This document shows positions 36,954 to 48,162 of a DNA stretch of 64,000 bases, one piece after another. Made by a program: the position numbers and the translations under genes. This DNA comes from Lunularia cruciata (lineage: Eukaryota; Streptophyta; Marchantiopsida; Lunulariales; Lunulariaceae), in the NCBI GenBank assembly GCA_948567375.1, contig OX419759.1:4906544-4970543 (forward strand), given 5' to 3'. The notes beneath the pieces were generated by a model. That model did not search any database, was not told the origin of the DNA, and saw nothing but the letters and a program-made list of their open reading frames with translations. The stretch's first letter is position 1; each line of letters begins with the position of its first letter.

Positions 36954-37526
36954 TGTCACACCATTTGTAATGTCGCATCTAGACTGCTTGGACACTGGAG
37001 TTGTAGTGATTGTAGTTAGAGTTATTTCAGCAGTTTCTTAGAGACTACTTTCTGACGGTCAGATTTTGTGTTTGGGGTACTAACTTCATGGTGTGGCTCA
37101 CTGTCACTTTGCACCGTTTGCACCATTGAGTGTGCCATCAGCAGGACCATTAGGGTTTTAGACTTAGCTTGAGTCTAGGGGTATACTTTTGAAGTGCAGC
37201 TCCAAAGAGCTCACTTCTTTGATGTTGAGCCTTTGAGTTCCTGGCTATGGTGGACAAAGGCCGGCAAGCATCACCTGGATTCTCTTAGCTAGAGTGGGTG
37301 TGGTATGACTGTAATCAGTGCCCAGTTGTTGGCAATTTATAGAGTGCCAAATCAAGTACTGATTAGAGTTGAGTGGATTCAAGAGTTGTAAACAATCTGA
37401 CTATTGTGGCACTTTAGAGCTTATGTATGACTTATGTGTGAGTTGTGCTTCTATAGTGTATGATGTTGACAACAATGTATGTTTTGTAGCGATGTATGTT
37501 GTGTAGAGATGTATATATGCACGACA
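36954..37526 (+). mobile_element. 573-bp insertion in the right palindrome arm
   Basis: The mirror arm reads straight through (gcaaggact-ctccatg, near 29590). Here the insert begins TGTCACACC and ends GCACGACA, with gact before and aact after as a possible short target duplication. Its first part (36990-37330) resembles 31600-31900 and its last 122 bases the LTR-like end seen at 26004 and 39737. The TG...CA ends suggest a solo LTR or small retroelement. Confidence 0.6.
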
Positions 37527-38681
37527 AACTCTCCATGACACTTGTGTGCAAGGATTAAGTAGAGTTGTGCTTAGTTGCTTGTGTTTGAGTCCTCTACATG
37601 GTTTACATGCTTGAATGTATACCCACATTACTTTGGGATAGTGTGTGAATATTATATTCAGGTAATTTTTCTTTTCGTGTGCTATATGTTTCCCCTCGGT
37701 GATATTGAGTGTATACCCAATTGGTTTGGAATGGTGTGCAAATATTATATTTACATTATTTTCTTTTGTTGTGTTGTATGTTTCTCTTTGGTAATATTGG
37801 AAATGATAATTAATAAACCCAAAACCACCCATGTTGTGATCATAAGTTATGTAAAACATTACCCTTGTTGTGATCATAAGCTAAGTTATACATTTCTTAC
37901 CTGGTAGAATAGAAGGAACATGTAGGACAAGGGTAAAAATTCTTAACTGTTGAGAATACAAGTGAGCATAAGCACCCTATCATCTAGATATAATCCTTGA
38001 TCTATAGTCAGCACAACCAAGTACTCAGTTTGAAAGCAAGACAAATTAGTCTCAATCTGGACTTCATTAATTTCATGGTCTATTCCTCCATGAATGTTTT
38101 ATGGTGAAACAATGCAAACCAATAGATAAGTGGTCTCCTATACATCTGCTTTAGCATTAATAATTCTTGAAGACCATCAATCCTTGTATCTACTATGGCT
38201 AACTGTCTATCCTTGGTCTATCACAAGTTTGATCGTTTGCTTTTGAGTGACACTATCACTCTGTTTTGATATTAATTTAAACTCAGTAGTTGGCAACTAA
38301 ATTGTCTAGCAAGATTTATCAACTTCAACCATGCAGACAATTGTTGTGCATGTCTAGAGAGATATATCTCCACAAGGATTTTGTCTAATTGCAAAATCAG
38401 AATTGAAGTTCAATGAAGAGTTCAACACCCCACCTAATGACTTGACCTTGACTACATCCACAAGTAAATTACCTCTTACTCTTGGTCAATCCTTTTTCAT
38501 ACCTAGAAGCATTGTCCTTCAATATTTTGCTTTTTTATGCCTTTAAGATAACTGGACTGTATCTTCTGTACCCATTGATTGTGTATCTCCTCCAACATCT
38601 CATCTTGAATTGATTATAACATGCCCTCCAAATGTTTAGTTAGTGGTTAAGAAGGTAGTTGATTCTTCTTCTTCTTTCTTC

Positions 38682-38717
38682 TAATGCAAGTTATGCAATC
38701 TTGCATAACTTGCATTA
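38682..38717. repeat. Perfect 36-base hairpin
   Basis: Arms of 17 bases, taatgcaagttatgcaa (38682-38698) and ttgcataacttgcatta (38701-38717), are separated by two bases. The matching place in the other arms (near 28360 and 42115) has only one arm, so the inverted copy arose here. Confidence 0.9.
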
Positions 38718-39114
38718 TATGTCTCAACATGTATAGGCTCGAAATGAAATTTATGCATCCATTGCAATAAATATATGCACCAACTAGAATTGACCATCAT
38801 TGATTGCTAATTTTTTGTCAATTCTAGCTCCTTAATCACTTAGGTTAGATCTCCTATCAATCTCCTTACTTTGCAATATAGAGGTACATCTAGTACATCT
38901 TTCTCCTTTGTGTTAAGGATCCATTTCTAGGCTGTTTCCATGATATTCTCAACATCCCATGGTGTTGAGAATAGATTTACCACCTAAAATACTGAATTGG
39001 AACTCATGGAGAATTTCGAATGGCCTAGGAAGAAACTCTATGAATTGAATCCAAATATTGTGGAGGGAAAGGTCAATAATAATTAGGAATAATAATGTCA
39101 TCAATAAGAATTTC

Positions 39115-39841
39115 CTTACCATAAAGATACCTTATACTATGATACTATTTGAGGAAGAGATTATAGACCTTGATCTATTGATTCCATCTAGATGATTATA
39201 TATATCTACAACAGATTGCACCAACAACACTTGATGTTACTACATGCCACACTATTTTGAGAGTGCATAAGGTTTTGCCTTCTTGAATCCTCATGTTGAA
39301 GGATATGATGGTGCTTTTTGGGAGGATTATATGTACAACTATGTGCCATTCCATCTCCCAAACATTGATGGCACTATGGACCTAAGCTTAAAACTTGTAT
39401 GTGCAGGCTTGCGGTGTATATTATGTGGTTCTTCTTGTGGAGCAGTTACTTTGTAAGTGTGTGATGGTTGTTTGAGAGGATGGCATATAGTGTGTTTGAC
39501 TCCTCCTCTCATGATGGCCCCTCAAGGAAAGTGTTTATGTCCTAGATGTACTTGACCTATAGCGTGTTCACTCTTTGCGTGGTATAGATTGCACGTGAGA
39601 GATTAATACAAGAGATTAAGAATGTGTATCAATAGCAACTAGCATATTGATCTTTGCACACCATAGGGCATATCACATATTTGTAGTAGATGGCTATCTA
39701 AAGTTAGGGTGACCAAACTCTTAGCTAGGGGGCAATTGTGGCACTTTAGTGTTCATGTATGAGTTATGTGTGAGTTATACATCTATAGTGTATGATGTTG
39801 ACAACAATGTATGTTTTGTAGTGATGTATATATGCACAACA
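39115..39841 (+). mobile_element. Retroelement 3' end with short LTR-like terminus, second copy
   Basis: Near-identical to 25390-26108, including the purine tract (gctagggggcaat) and the TGTGGCAC to GCACAACA terminal segment at 39737-39841. It lies directly beside the right arm of the palindrome, whereas its twin lies before the left arm, so the two are direct repeats about 13.7 kb apart. Confidence 0.45.
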
Positions 39842-42300
39842 TGATGGTCTTAGTAATATTGAGAAGACCTTATAAGGATTATCCAAAAACATTATTATCA
39901 AAATATGAAAATTTTATCTTCAGAATTGTGCTCAATTTTCCTACACATAGTTATTTTAATCTTGGTTCATTAGATGGATCATCTAGTTTTGAATTTGGAG
40001 AAAAATTTCAAGGACAGAGCATGAGATATATAATTACTACCATATCTGTATCTAATAAAAAGAAAAAGTGTGATTAATTAAGGAGTAAAGGCAGTAATAT
40101 TTATGGCTTAACCAAAGGACTAGAATTGGAAGTTGTCTTTATCATAAGCCCAAATTTGCTAAACTAGTCCTAGTGTGGTAAAAATAATGTTAGGAATTTT
40201 TTCAACTTTTAAAAGGTGCAATTCTCTTCTAAGTTATTATGTCTTAAAGCAAGATAGTGTGAGATATGTTCGAAGGTTGATCCACACTTTAACCAACTCT
40301 AAACCCATCCAAAGCTTACTCAATAGGTAGTACAAAGTTGCAATTTCCTTAGAAGCAAAGTAGTGATTGAAGAATAAGGACAACAACATAGAAAACATGA
40401 AGGATGGGAAGAGGAGTGAGGAGTGATTGGATTACAAAGATCATACCAACCTTATTGTATGGCTAAAGGACAACAACAACATCAACATTAAGGCATAGGT
40501 GATTGTGGTGAGTGAATTATCCAAAACAGACCAAAACCTGATGTGTGAACAATCAAAGTGATGAAAATGATGCAAAGTATACACCAAAGCTTGAGGTTAA
40601 TTTAAATTACAAAATCAAATGGTTGGAAATGTAATATTTTAGAAAATCACTTTTGATGGTATGTGGGAGAACACACATAATCTCAGGATTGATCTTACAC
40701 CATTTACAAGGAGAGAAGAACCAAACTTCAGCTGAATACTAAAATACGCAGAAACTAATCTCACAAGGGCCAATTTGAATTGTTAACCATCTACCAACAT
40801 ACCTAGTTACAAGTGCAAGAATAATTGAATTAAGAAGATAGAGTGAAATAAGTGGTTATGGTTGAAGACTGCAGATTAGCATTCAAGCTATGACACTTAC
40901 AAAGCTACTCCCAAGCTCTTGCTTGAGAGATTAGCTCAAAGAAACTATCTAATATAGGTAAAAGGTTAACATTGAAGACCAAATGGCCATTGGGTGTGTG
41001 TATTTGCTACCCTTTCCCTAAGAACTAAGAGTAGATATGATAATAAAATACTTAAATAATGGGAAGGTACTCCTAAGATTTACTTGACTATTCAAGTAGT
41101 TACCAACACTTTGGATTTATGCTTGATCATGGACACAGACAAATTGAGTGATGTAAGAGAAGGATTGCCACCAAGAGGAGAAGCTTGGATCACACCATTT
41201 TTTTCAAGATGATACTTATAATAGAAGAGAGGTAAACAAATTTTTTGATATTTGGGTTAGAATAGTGTTCAAGTTTCTTCTCCTAATATTCCACCCAGAT
41301 CAGCTTGATTGTATTAGCAAGACTCGCGTAGCTATTGTAAGAGGTGCCATCATTTATGGAAAAAGGTTAACTTGACTACATTAATCCAAAAGAGTGTATG
41401 AATACCAAGCACTACCAACAAGAGAGGTAGATTTGATGGAATCTCTCCCTACCTGTATCATATTTATAGAACCTATTATCTTCTCCAACCAAAAGAGAAG
41501 GAATGGGACAAATAGTTATAAGTCTAGACTAATTGGACTGCACCACACATAACCCAAGTCTCAGTGAGCGGCCTTCCTAGCAAGGAAGAATCTGATAAAG
41601 TGCATGTCATACTCTCATTTCAACCAAAGCCATACTTACTCTTGTGGAGTTGCACCAAATTTGATGTACAATTAGTCAATCAAAAGTAAGGGGAATAGAA
41701 AGACAAATTTGATTGCATTATTGTTTGTAACCATTATTGTTCATTACACTCCAGAATATTTTGATGCAATTCATTCAGCTTCTTCCTAGGCCATTCAAAA
41801 TTCTCCATGAGGAGCAATTCATTATACTTGGTTGTAATCTTCTTTGTAACATCATGGGATGTTGAGAATGTCATGCACACAATTGAGAAATGTGTACTAA
41901 ACACAAAGGAGAAAAATGTACTAGATGTACTTCCATACTACAAACTGAAAAAGTAAGGAGTTTGATAGGAGACCTAACCTAAGTGACTAAGGAGCTGGAA
42001 TCAACAAAGAATTGAGCAATTCAATGATGGTCAATTATAGTTGGTGTACATGCTTATTGCAATGGATGCATATATTTTATTTTAAGCCTATACATGCTGA
42101 GGCTTATAATGCAAGTTAGATGATGCAACTTATTGGAGAAAGAGAAGCATCAACAAACTTCTTGATCATTACCTAAAAAGTTGGAGTGTAGGTTCAAATC
42201 AATTCAAGATGAGATGTTGGAAGAGGTATTCAATCAATAATTACATAAAATAAAATCTAACTATCTTAAAGGTATAAAGGAGCAAACACATGAAGGACTA
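39842..42300. repeat. Long repeat arm, right-type, second copy
   Basis: Direct repeat of 26109-28470, with the same order of landmarks (atccaaaaacattattatca near 39883; aactaatctcacaagggcc near 40750; ggtattcaatcaat near 42227). It ends at the AT-rich border of the second AAP locus. Confidence 0.7.
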
Positions 42301-42985
42301 TCCTTCTAGGTATGAAAGAGGATGGACCAAAAGTGAGAGGAGAGGAGATTTACTTGTGGATGTAGTCAATGTCAAGTCATTGGTCATGGTCTTAAGGCAC
42401 CTATGCTTCAAAGTAAAATCTTCTATAAGACTTGTATTATTAGATGTAATTAATCGTCAAATTTTTATTTTAACATAGACTTAAAGCTTAGTTTCTATAT
42501 TTTTTAGGCGTTTTGATTTCTTTATCTTATTTTCATCTTATTTTAAACAAATTAGAACTCTATGTAGATTAAAAAGTTCCATCAGAATATAATAGAATAT
42601 GTAGTAATCTAAACAAAATTATAAGGTAATCAATGTGATATAAATGGTGGATTATGTATATTAATGAAGATATATTTTTTAATTTTATGTTTCATTTCCA
42701 GTTCTTCATTTCTATATTTGTACAGTTATATTGAAAATTATATATCTCCAATTAGGGATTAAAATAAAATTTTATAAAAAAATATATCCGAAATTGAATA
42801 TTTATTTATCAAGATGACATGATTTTAAATTAAAAAAACAAATATAACGAACTGAAAATTTTCTAAAATTTTCTAAAAATTATATATATTTTAACCAAGT
42901 ATTCAAACTAAAATCATATTCGATATTGAGTTAATTAGGGTTTCAGTTTTAGTTTCCCACGTCAATAAGCTAGTTTTTATATTTC
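42301..42985. other. AT-rich border of second AAP locus
   Basis: Strongly AT-rich, with no gene. The line ttttaacatagact near 42466 matches 61103 and, inverted, the border near 21370, so it belongs to the duplicated AAP segment. Confidence 0.5.
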
Positions 42986-43812
42986 GTTGGATTTTCCTTA
43001 CATTGGTTTAGCTTGTCCTTTCTGATGTATCCGTAAGGTTTGGGAATACATGGTGTTCCGTTTTAGTTTGTCCCTGCATTATATGTCAAGCTTGTCATAT
43101 TTCGCTCGAGGTTTTTGAGGTTTGTGCATGAATTTTGCTTGTCAGTTGCTTATGGCTAGTTCATAGTGGCGTAAACATTCCATATTTCTATTGTTTGTCC
43201 ACATTATTCACTATATGTGTTACATATAAGCATTGAGGCACATAAATTTGTTTCAATCTGCTGAGTCATAATCGAGTGAGAAATCCTGCTGAGTACTAAT
43301 CGAGTGGAATTCAAACAGAAACGGGCGGCCTATCAATTTGTTAATTTAGTGCAATCTTGCAGGAATACGCGCAAGAGTGCATGTATACGGGTGCATGCAA
43401 GAGGGCATGTACCAGTTATATATGCAGCTGTGAAATATGCGTATATAACATAGGTTTGTATATAACATGAAATCCTGAAAGCCTAGATTAGATGTGGAAT
43501 TGGCTACTAGTTGTCATGAAGGTCCAGCCCAAGACCGCGTACAAGGTGAACTGGAATTCGACGATTATGGACGTCCAAGAACGTACCGGTATGTTATCGA
43601 ATTAGTCCGTGACGCTCTTTGGATGCGGTGAGAGAGTAGCTCATGCTTACACATCTCAGTCGTTGAACTTCCAAATGGCCCGTTGCTGAATACACTGAAC
43701 TCTTGCATCGAGACTCAATCTCCTCTCCTACGTAGGTAGATGCTTCGTTTCTCGACTGTACTGTGGGACAGGAACAGCCTCTGCACACCCTATCACAGCA
43801 ACGATAGGATCT
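42986..43812 (+). pseudogene. AAP pseudogene, 5' region with exon 1 and truncated exon 2
   Basis: 42986-43480 is a copy of the distal AAP 5' region. 43480-43588 matches exon 1 (DVELA, then DYGRPR) but lacks the start ATG and has one extra A in the GRPRR codons, a frameshift. A donor (g|gtatgtt) is at 43589. Exon 2 resumes at 43772 after an intact acceptor (gggacag) and encodes TASAHPITATIGS, with a 9-base in-frame deletion just before it. It stops abruptly at 43812, in unrelated DNA. Confidence 0.85.
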
Positions 43813-44440
43813 GATCGATATGACAATTATATTCCTCATAGAGGCCAACTATTCCTCCCTCAACAACGTACTCTCTATCTTGAAAAAGATATGTGATTAG
43901 GATTTGAATTATGCACTTATTGTTACCAAAGGATAACATCTTTTCTTTCAAAAACCCTGGAGGATAACATTTTTGCTTTCAAAAAGCCCCAAAGCACTTG
44001 TTTTGTGCTTCTTAAAAAGAATATTTTCAATAAAAAATCTTCTTTGTTTCCCAAATATAAGGTAATAGACCTAACTTCAAAAGAGGTGCTACCAACAAAT
44101 AAATACAGGAATCATGATGAGATGCGGGAGAATAATTTGAATAGCCAATAACAATCCTACCAGTTTCAGGGTTTATGATTGTGGATAGAGATCTACAACA
44201 ACCAAACGCGGACAAAGATCCACCTCATAGTGGAAGATGGCTGTAGCAATGGTATCAGAATCAAGGATCTCATCTCATGATTAGAGACTAAAAGATTTAA
44301 ATTATCAACTTGAAAATTCATTTCCAGTGAAAAACTCTATTAAATTTTCTGTCCTTGCAGGTCATATCCTCACTACCTTTATCAAAATAAAGCCTTTTTT
44401 AAATCAAAATTACCATCCAGAATGAAAATCTATTAAAATA
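43813..44440. other. Unrecognised sequence between AAP fragments
   Basis: No AAP exon, LTR or other feature is recognised. Small local duplications are visible, such as aggataacat-ttttgctttcaaaaa repeated at 43930 and 43963. Confidence 0.4.
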
Positions 44441-44965
44441 TAACATCAAAATATTGAAAGTTCTGTTCTAGCGATGCTGAATGCTATCCAGAACACAGTC
44501 CCACGAGGACAGAAATGAAAACTGCCCAATATCCCCGTACTGCTGCTAGAAAATAGCAACAATACAGCGATGAATGTCAAGGCACACACAAAACCAATCC
44601 CCAAATTATGACATAAAATTGCACACGAACGGAACCCACCCAAAGCAAAAAGAATACATAAGTCTTGACCTTGGGGCTCGGTCGAAGGAAACTCCTCCTA
44701 GTGCTATACTGGTTCACTGCATAAACGGTTTGAATAAAGACCGGAAGAAGATTGACAGAAGTACGTGAGTTCAAAAGGTTTTGAACTCAACTAAATTTTG
44801 AATATAAACAAATATAGAAGTTCCGAACTGACGAAAGTATGACAATACTGGAACGGTTTTACATAAGCGTACGACGACGATGCATAAGTTCCCGAATATC
44901 ACGAAACTAGAAGGGTCATAAATTTTTTTTCAATGTTTGCTTTCTGTTGGTTGCCTCGTGAAGGT
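44441..44965 (-). pseudogene. AAP pseudogene fragment, exons 6 and 5
   Basis: On the minus strand 44577-44757 encodes VFIQTVYAVNQYSTRRSF and RPSPKVKTYVF, matching the start of exon 6 (VFAQPLYAFVEG, RPGRNVKTFSF). After a frameshift, FIAVLLLF and GILGSFHF follow (exon 6 middle). Upstream, 44868-44960 keeps the ends of exon 5 (cgacgatgcataagttcccg; gcctcgtgaaggtatcctgc) but lacks its middle. It is opposite in orientation to the fragment at 42986-43812. Confidence 0.82.
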
Positions 44966-45488
44966 ATCCTGCTTTTATTACAAAATGCGGCTAGTCCATT
45001 ACAAGATATTAACGTTTGCATAAATAATTTGAGTGCATTTACAAGAGGATATAACAAAATATGATTTTCATACGTTGATTGTTTGTAAAGGAAACCTAGT
45101 TAACATAACTTTCAATGGTACAAAAGGTTACATGGTAAAATACATCTGGATTTTATATGAAAATAACTTGTTTTGACATTTGTATAAATTTGAGATTATA
45201 TATTTAGTAATGAAACCATTTATGAGTTTGTGCTAAACATTGAGAAATAATGCAGATCCTTTTGTGCTTCAAACTGGTTTATTAAATTGTATGAAGTTTT
45301 TATTATACCCTTTGTAAATTATATAGAATATCTTTTTAGAGAGTATATAATTACACATTACAAAGTAAGAGTTTCCAAAAACTATATTTCATATATATAT
45401 ATATATATATATGGCTTATCACCCTCAGTAACAACCCCGCTCGGACGCAGTAGACGCCCCTGGCTCGTAAGGTGAGCGCTGTATCCAT
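44966..45488. other. AT-rich sequence with (AT)11 and a GC-rich patch
   Basis: 45391-45412 is an (AT)11 microsatellite. Directly after it, 45413-45480 is a short GC-rich stretch (accccgctcggacgcag, gacgcccctggctcg) unlike its surroundings. I recognise no gene. Confidence 0.5.
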
Positions 45489-45740
45489 TCTCCGAAGAAA
45501 TCCATTTGTTATGTGGATTCTTTTAAATATCTTCTATAGCCTAGTTATATTAAGTTTTTCCATGACAATCCTTCTAGTGATTGGAATTCTGAGACAAGCT
45601 CTTGAATACAAAGGGAAACCAATGGTTGAGTTCTTGTAGAAATAAAGGTTCGTTTATAGTTTCCCAAACATCATATATACACTTAAAAAGTATTGTATTC
45701 CTTTGAATGCGCAAAAAGTATTCCAGTGAATTCACTTACC
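45489..45740. repeat. Third copy of AAP flanking repeat
   Basis: Matches 14550-14790 and, less, 16000-16110 (tccgaagaaatccatttgtt, tccatgacaatc, agctcttgaatacaaa, gtttcccaaa). No coding content. Confidence 0.7.
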
Positions 45741-46260
45741 ATTAACTTCTTTATTTCTACCTTTTCCAATCTAGTGCAAGAAGAAACCATAACATAAATC
45801 TCCTGTGATCATGAACAAGCACCAAGTGATGAAAATTTAGATAACTTTCTAGAACATTTTCAAGATTTTTGATTTTACGTTTTACAACCTTTTACACAGA
45901 TCTTCAGATCTTCGAACGTTACACCAAATTCGATTTCGAGATCCTGCAGTCGTTGAGGCCACCTAAATGAAATGATAGTGATTTGAGGTCCTGCAAGAGT
46001 CGCTAAGTTTTGAAATGAAGCCGCAAGCGGCCGGTGAGTGCCCGCTACAAAACCCAAAACTGCAGGTGAAAAAGCTGCCCAAAGGATTCGGGCAGTGACT
46101 GTGGATTCCCGCAACACAGTCGTGCTGGAACTTGGTAAGTTCTTGTATCAAAATCTTATTTCAAGTATTGAAATTCAGATCTGGAATCTGTCCACTATGA
46201 TTACCTCACAGTTCATCTCTGTTATCATTTACCCCCGCTTCTTCTGCTACATTCCAAGTC
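45741..46260 (+). promoter_or_regulatory. AAP second-type 5' region
   Basis: 45990-46260 aligns with 14945-15110 (ctgtccactatgattacctca, cccgcttct-ctac). It precedes a broken second-type AAP exon 1. 45741-45990 has no recognised content. No functional promoter is claimed. Confidence 0.45.
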
Positions 46261-46285
46261 TTGCACCAGTATCAGTCTTCGTCCA

Positions 46286-46458
46286 AGTTGTATCAGTTAT
46301 TTGGATTCATCTGCATACCCTGTTTGTCGTCGTTTCGCAGACTCTTGTATCACTTTTTGAATTCCATCTGCTTACCCAGTTCGTGGTCGATTTGAACAGT
46401 CCTGTATCAGCTTTTGAAATCCATCTACCCAACCCGTACGTGGCCGTTTTACAGATTC
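46286..46458. repeat. Minisatellite, three copies of about 58 bp
   Basis: Units start at 46286, 46343 and 46401 with tgtatca..tttttg, att/atccatctgc..accc, and cgtggtcg/cgtggccg. The related site at 15110-15172 has one unit, so the repeat expanded at this locus. Confidence 0.8.
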
Positions 46459-46639
46459 CGACGATCAATTTTGCTCTGGACGAACGAAAATTTAGCGAGT
46501 GCAAACCGGCCACACAGAGTAGCATCCGCGGCGAGTGGAGCCCATGAGCGTGGAAAGCTTATAAACAGTATTTTCCTTGGAAGGCTGTGACAAGTCTTTT
46601 CCTGGGTGAGATGCAAAGGAGTGATTGATTTCGAGAGAT

Positions 46640-46883
46640 TGAGTAATCTCAAAAATGAACCAGTTGGAGGGCTTAAATGTACAATTGGCCATGGGAAGTG
46701 CTGCTTGTTGTTGTGTCTTGACGGCCATGCATGTCCAGTACAAGATCAAAGTATTGCAGAATTCAATGCTGATGGACGTCAAAGACGAACCAGTATGTTA
46801 TCGAATTAGGCTGTGTTGCTATTTGGATTTTTGGATGTGTAAGCATCGGGGAGGAGGCCGTATACCTACATGGATGCTTTAAC
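46640..46883 (+). pseudogene. AAP pseudogene fragment, second-type exon 1 fused to exon 2 tip
   Basis: Exon 1 begins near 46655 (MNQLEG, then LNVQLAMG) and keeps the DGRQRRTS signature up to 46792. The start and signature are in different frames, and the last exon base before gtatgtta is A, not G. Intron 1 and nearly all of exon 2 are missing. Only 34 bases encoding SGRR-YTYMDA (46845-46878) remain, and these run directly into an inverted copy. Confidence 0.75.
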
Positions 46884-46917
46884 AGCATCCATGTAGGTAT
46901 ATAGCCTCCTCCCCGAT
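46845..46917. repeat. Fold-back of AAP exon 2
   Basis: 34-base arms at 46845-46878 and 46884-46917 are inverted with two mismatches and a five-base loop (ttaac). Both arms are the same part of exon 2 (SGRR-YTYMDA). The centre coincides with gatgctgttaaagcat of exon 2. Confidence 0.93.
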
Positions 46918-47389
46918 ACAGGATCCATATACCGATAAAGAATCGGCAAGTAGAATGGATGTCAAGTATGTAATCAAGGCGAAACCGAAGTTCACCAGCG
47001 GGCTAGCTATCCACCCAAGTTGAGCAACACTCCAAGCCAAACGAAGCACTCCAGATCCTATAACAACCGTGAGAGCGTGTGCAGAGGCTGTGAGGAACGT
47101 TCCTGCCCCACAATATAGTACAGTAAGAGAAACCAAGCATGTTAGTAAGTAGCAGAGGACATTGAGTTCAGATGCAAGAGTTCATCGTATTCAACAACAG
47201 GCCCTTTGGAAGTTCAACGAGTGAGATGTGTAACGATCATTGTCTCTCACCTCATCCAACGACTGATTAGATAACATACCTTAACGTCTTGGACGTCCAC
47301 CATCGTCGAGTTCCACCGTGATCTCATCTTGTAAGGTCTTGTGCTGAAATCGCAGCCAGTTCTACATCTGACTTCTGTGAGTAACTCAT
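46874..47389 (-). pseudogene. AAP pseudogene, exons 1-2, same type as intact gene
   Basis: Exon 1 is 47280-47389, with ATG at 47389 followed by SYSQKSDVELA. A two-base deletion in the AQDPVQDE codons brings TGA into frame, and the last codon before the donor reads TAA. Exon 2 starts at 47102 after a good acceptor (ggggcag) and encodes GTFLTASAHALTVVIGSGVL and AQLGWIASP. An extra T in the ADSYRY codons shifts the frame. The copy ends at the fold-back, so exons 3-6 are absent. Confidence 0.9.
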
Positions 47390-48150
47390 TTTACGAGATA
47401 ACAGATCACTCAATGTCCTGCAATCAATCACTCTTTTGCCTTTCACCCACCCAAAAATTTGCGCCAGTGTCCCGGGGACAACCTGCTTAATAGACTTACT
47501 ACGCTGATGCTGCGACCCATGTGAACAGCCTTATAAGGTCTTCATGCTGATGGCCTCGGCTCGGCTGCAACTCATGCCTACAGCCGAGCCTCAAGTAGTC
47601 ATATGTGGCGATCACCCACGTACGTACGTCCTCCCCCGCATGGCGTCCCCTTGGTATGATATTTGGGATGTGTTGGGACAAGATTTATAACCCGGCTATC
47701 GACGAAACATTAGGTCCTTGACAACCCGGATCTTGCTTTCCGTTTCCTACCAGCTTTTGGGGAAATCGTGTCTTTGCATACAAGATACGAAGGAGTGAAT
47801 ACTAACAGTGTATCATTTTCAGGAACCTCTGAAGAAGGATACACAACAACCTGTTCAATCTATGAGCAGTTGTTGAATGGTTTCTTCAGTTAAGTCATGG
47901 TATCCTACTCAGTAACCAACGGTGATGTGGGCAGCCTATTCATGTGTTAATTTAGTGCACTCTTGCAGGTAGACACGCCAAGAGTGCATATATACTGGTG
48001 CACGCACTCTTGGTTTCACCTTAGTTATTTCCTAGCGGTTGGCAGAAGATTAAAGTTTAGACGTGGACAAGAGGCGCAGTACAGTGCGGTTTTGTATGAG
48101 CGACTGAGGAATTAAAAGTGAGATGTGGACAAAGCGGACAAGATTACTCG
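47390..48150 (-). promoter_or_regulatory. AAP 5' region, copy at second locus
   Basis: Matches 19145-19800. TATA-like TTATAAGG (47532-47540), the ggctcggctg/cagccgagcc stem (near 47561-47593), cacccacgtacgtacg, and a single ggtgcacgcactcttgg unit near 47997 are all present. It has one 5' block, not the tandem pair seen at the intact gene. The match ends near 48150, where repeat-element sequence begins. Confidence 0.65.
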
Positions 48151-48162
48151 ACATATATATGT

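Larger units (their letters stand above)
27950..39105. repeat. Large imperfect palindrome, arms about 4.2 kb
   Basis: The arms 27950-32155 and 34348-39105 are reverse complements with a 2.2-kb centre. Mirror points sum to about 66530 inside and about 66995 outside a 573-bp insertion in the right arm. Pairs: 31700 with 34830 (the gtaaac..ctaggt block), 30440 with 36090 (caagcttgtgcaaaggtcct), 29690 with 36845, 28530 with 38465 (gtggatgta-tcaaggtcaagtc). The arms carry no recognised genes. They may be the terminal inverted repeats of one large element or the result of inverted duplication. Confidence 0.85.

Noticed and set aside
37401-37907. Long overlapping frames on both strands (158 and 110 codons)
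   Set aside because: They span an insertion junction in the palindrome arm and are not kept in the mirror arm at 29160-29590, so they are chance frames.
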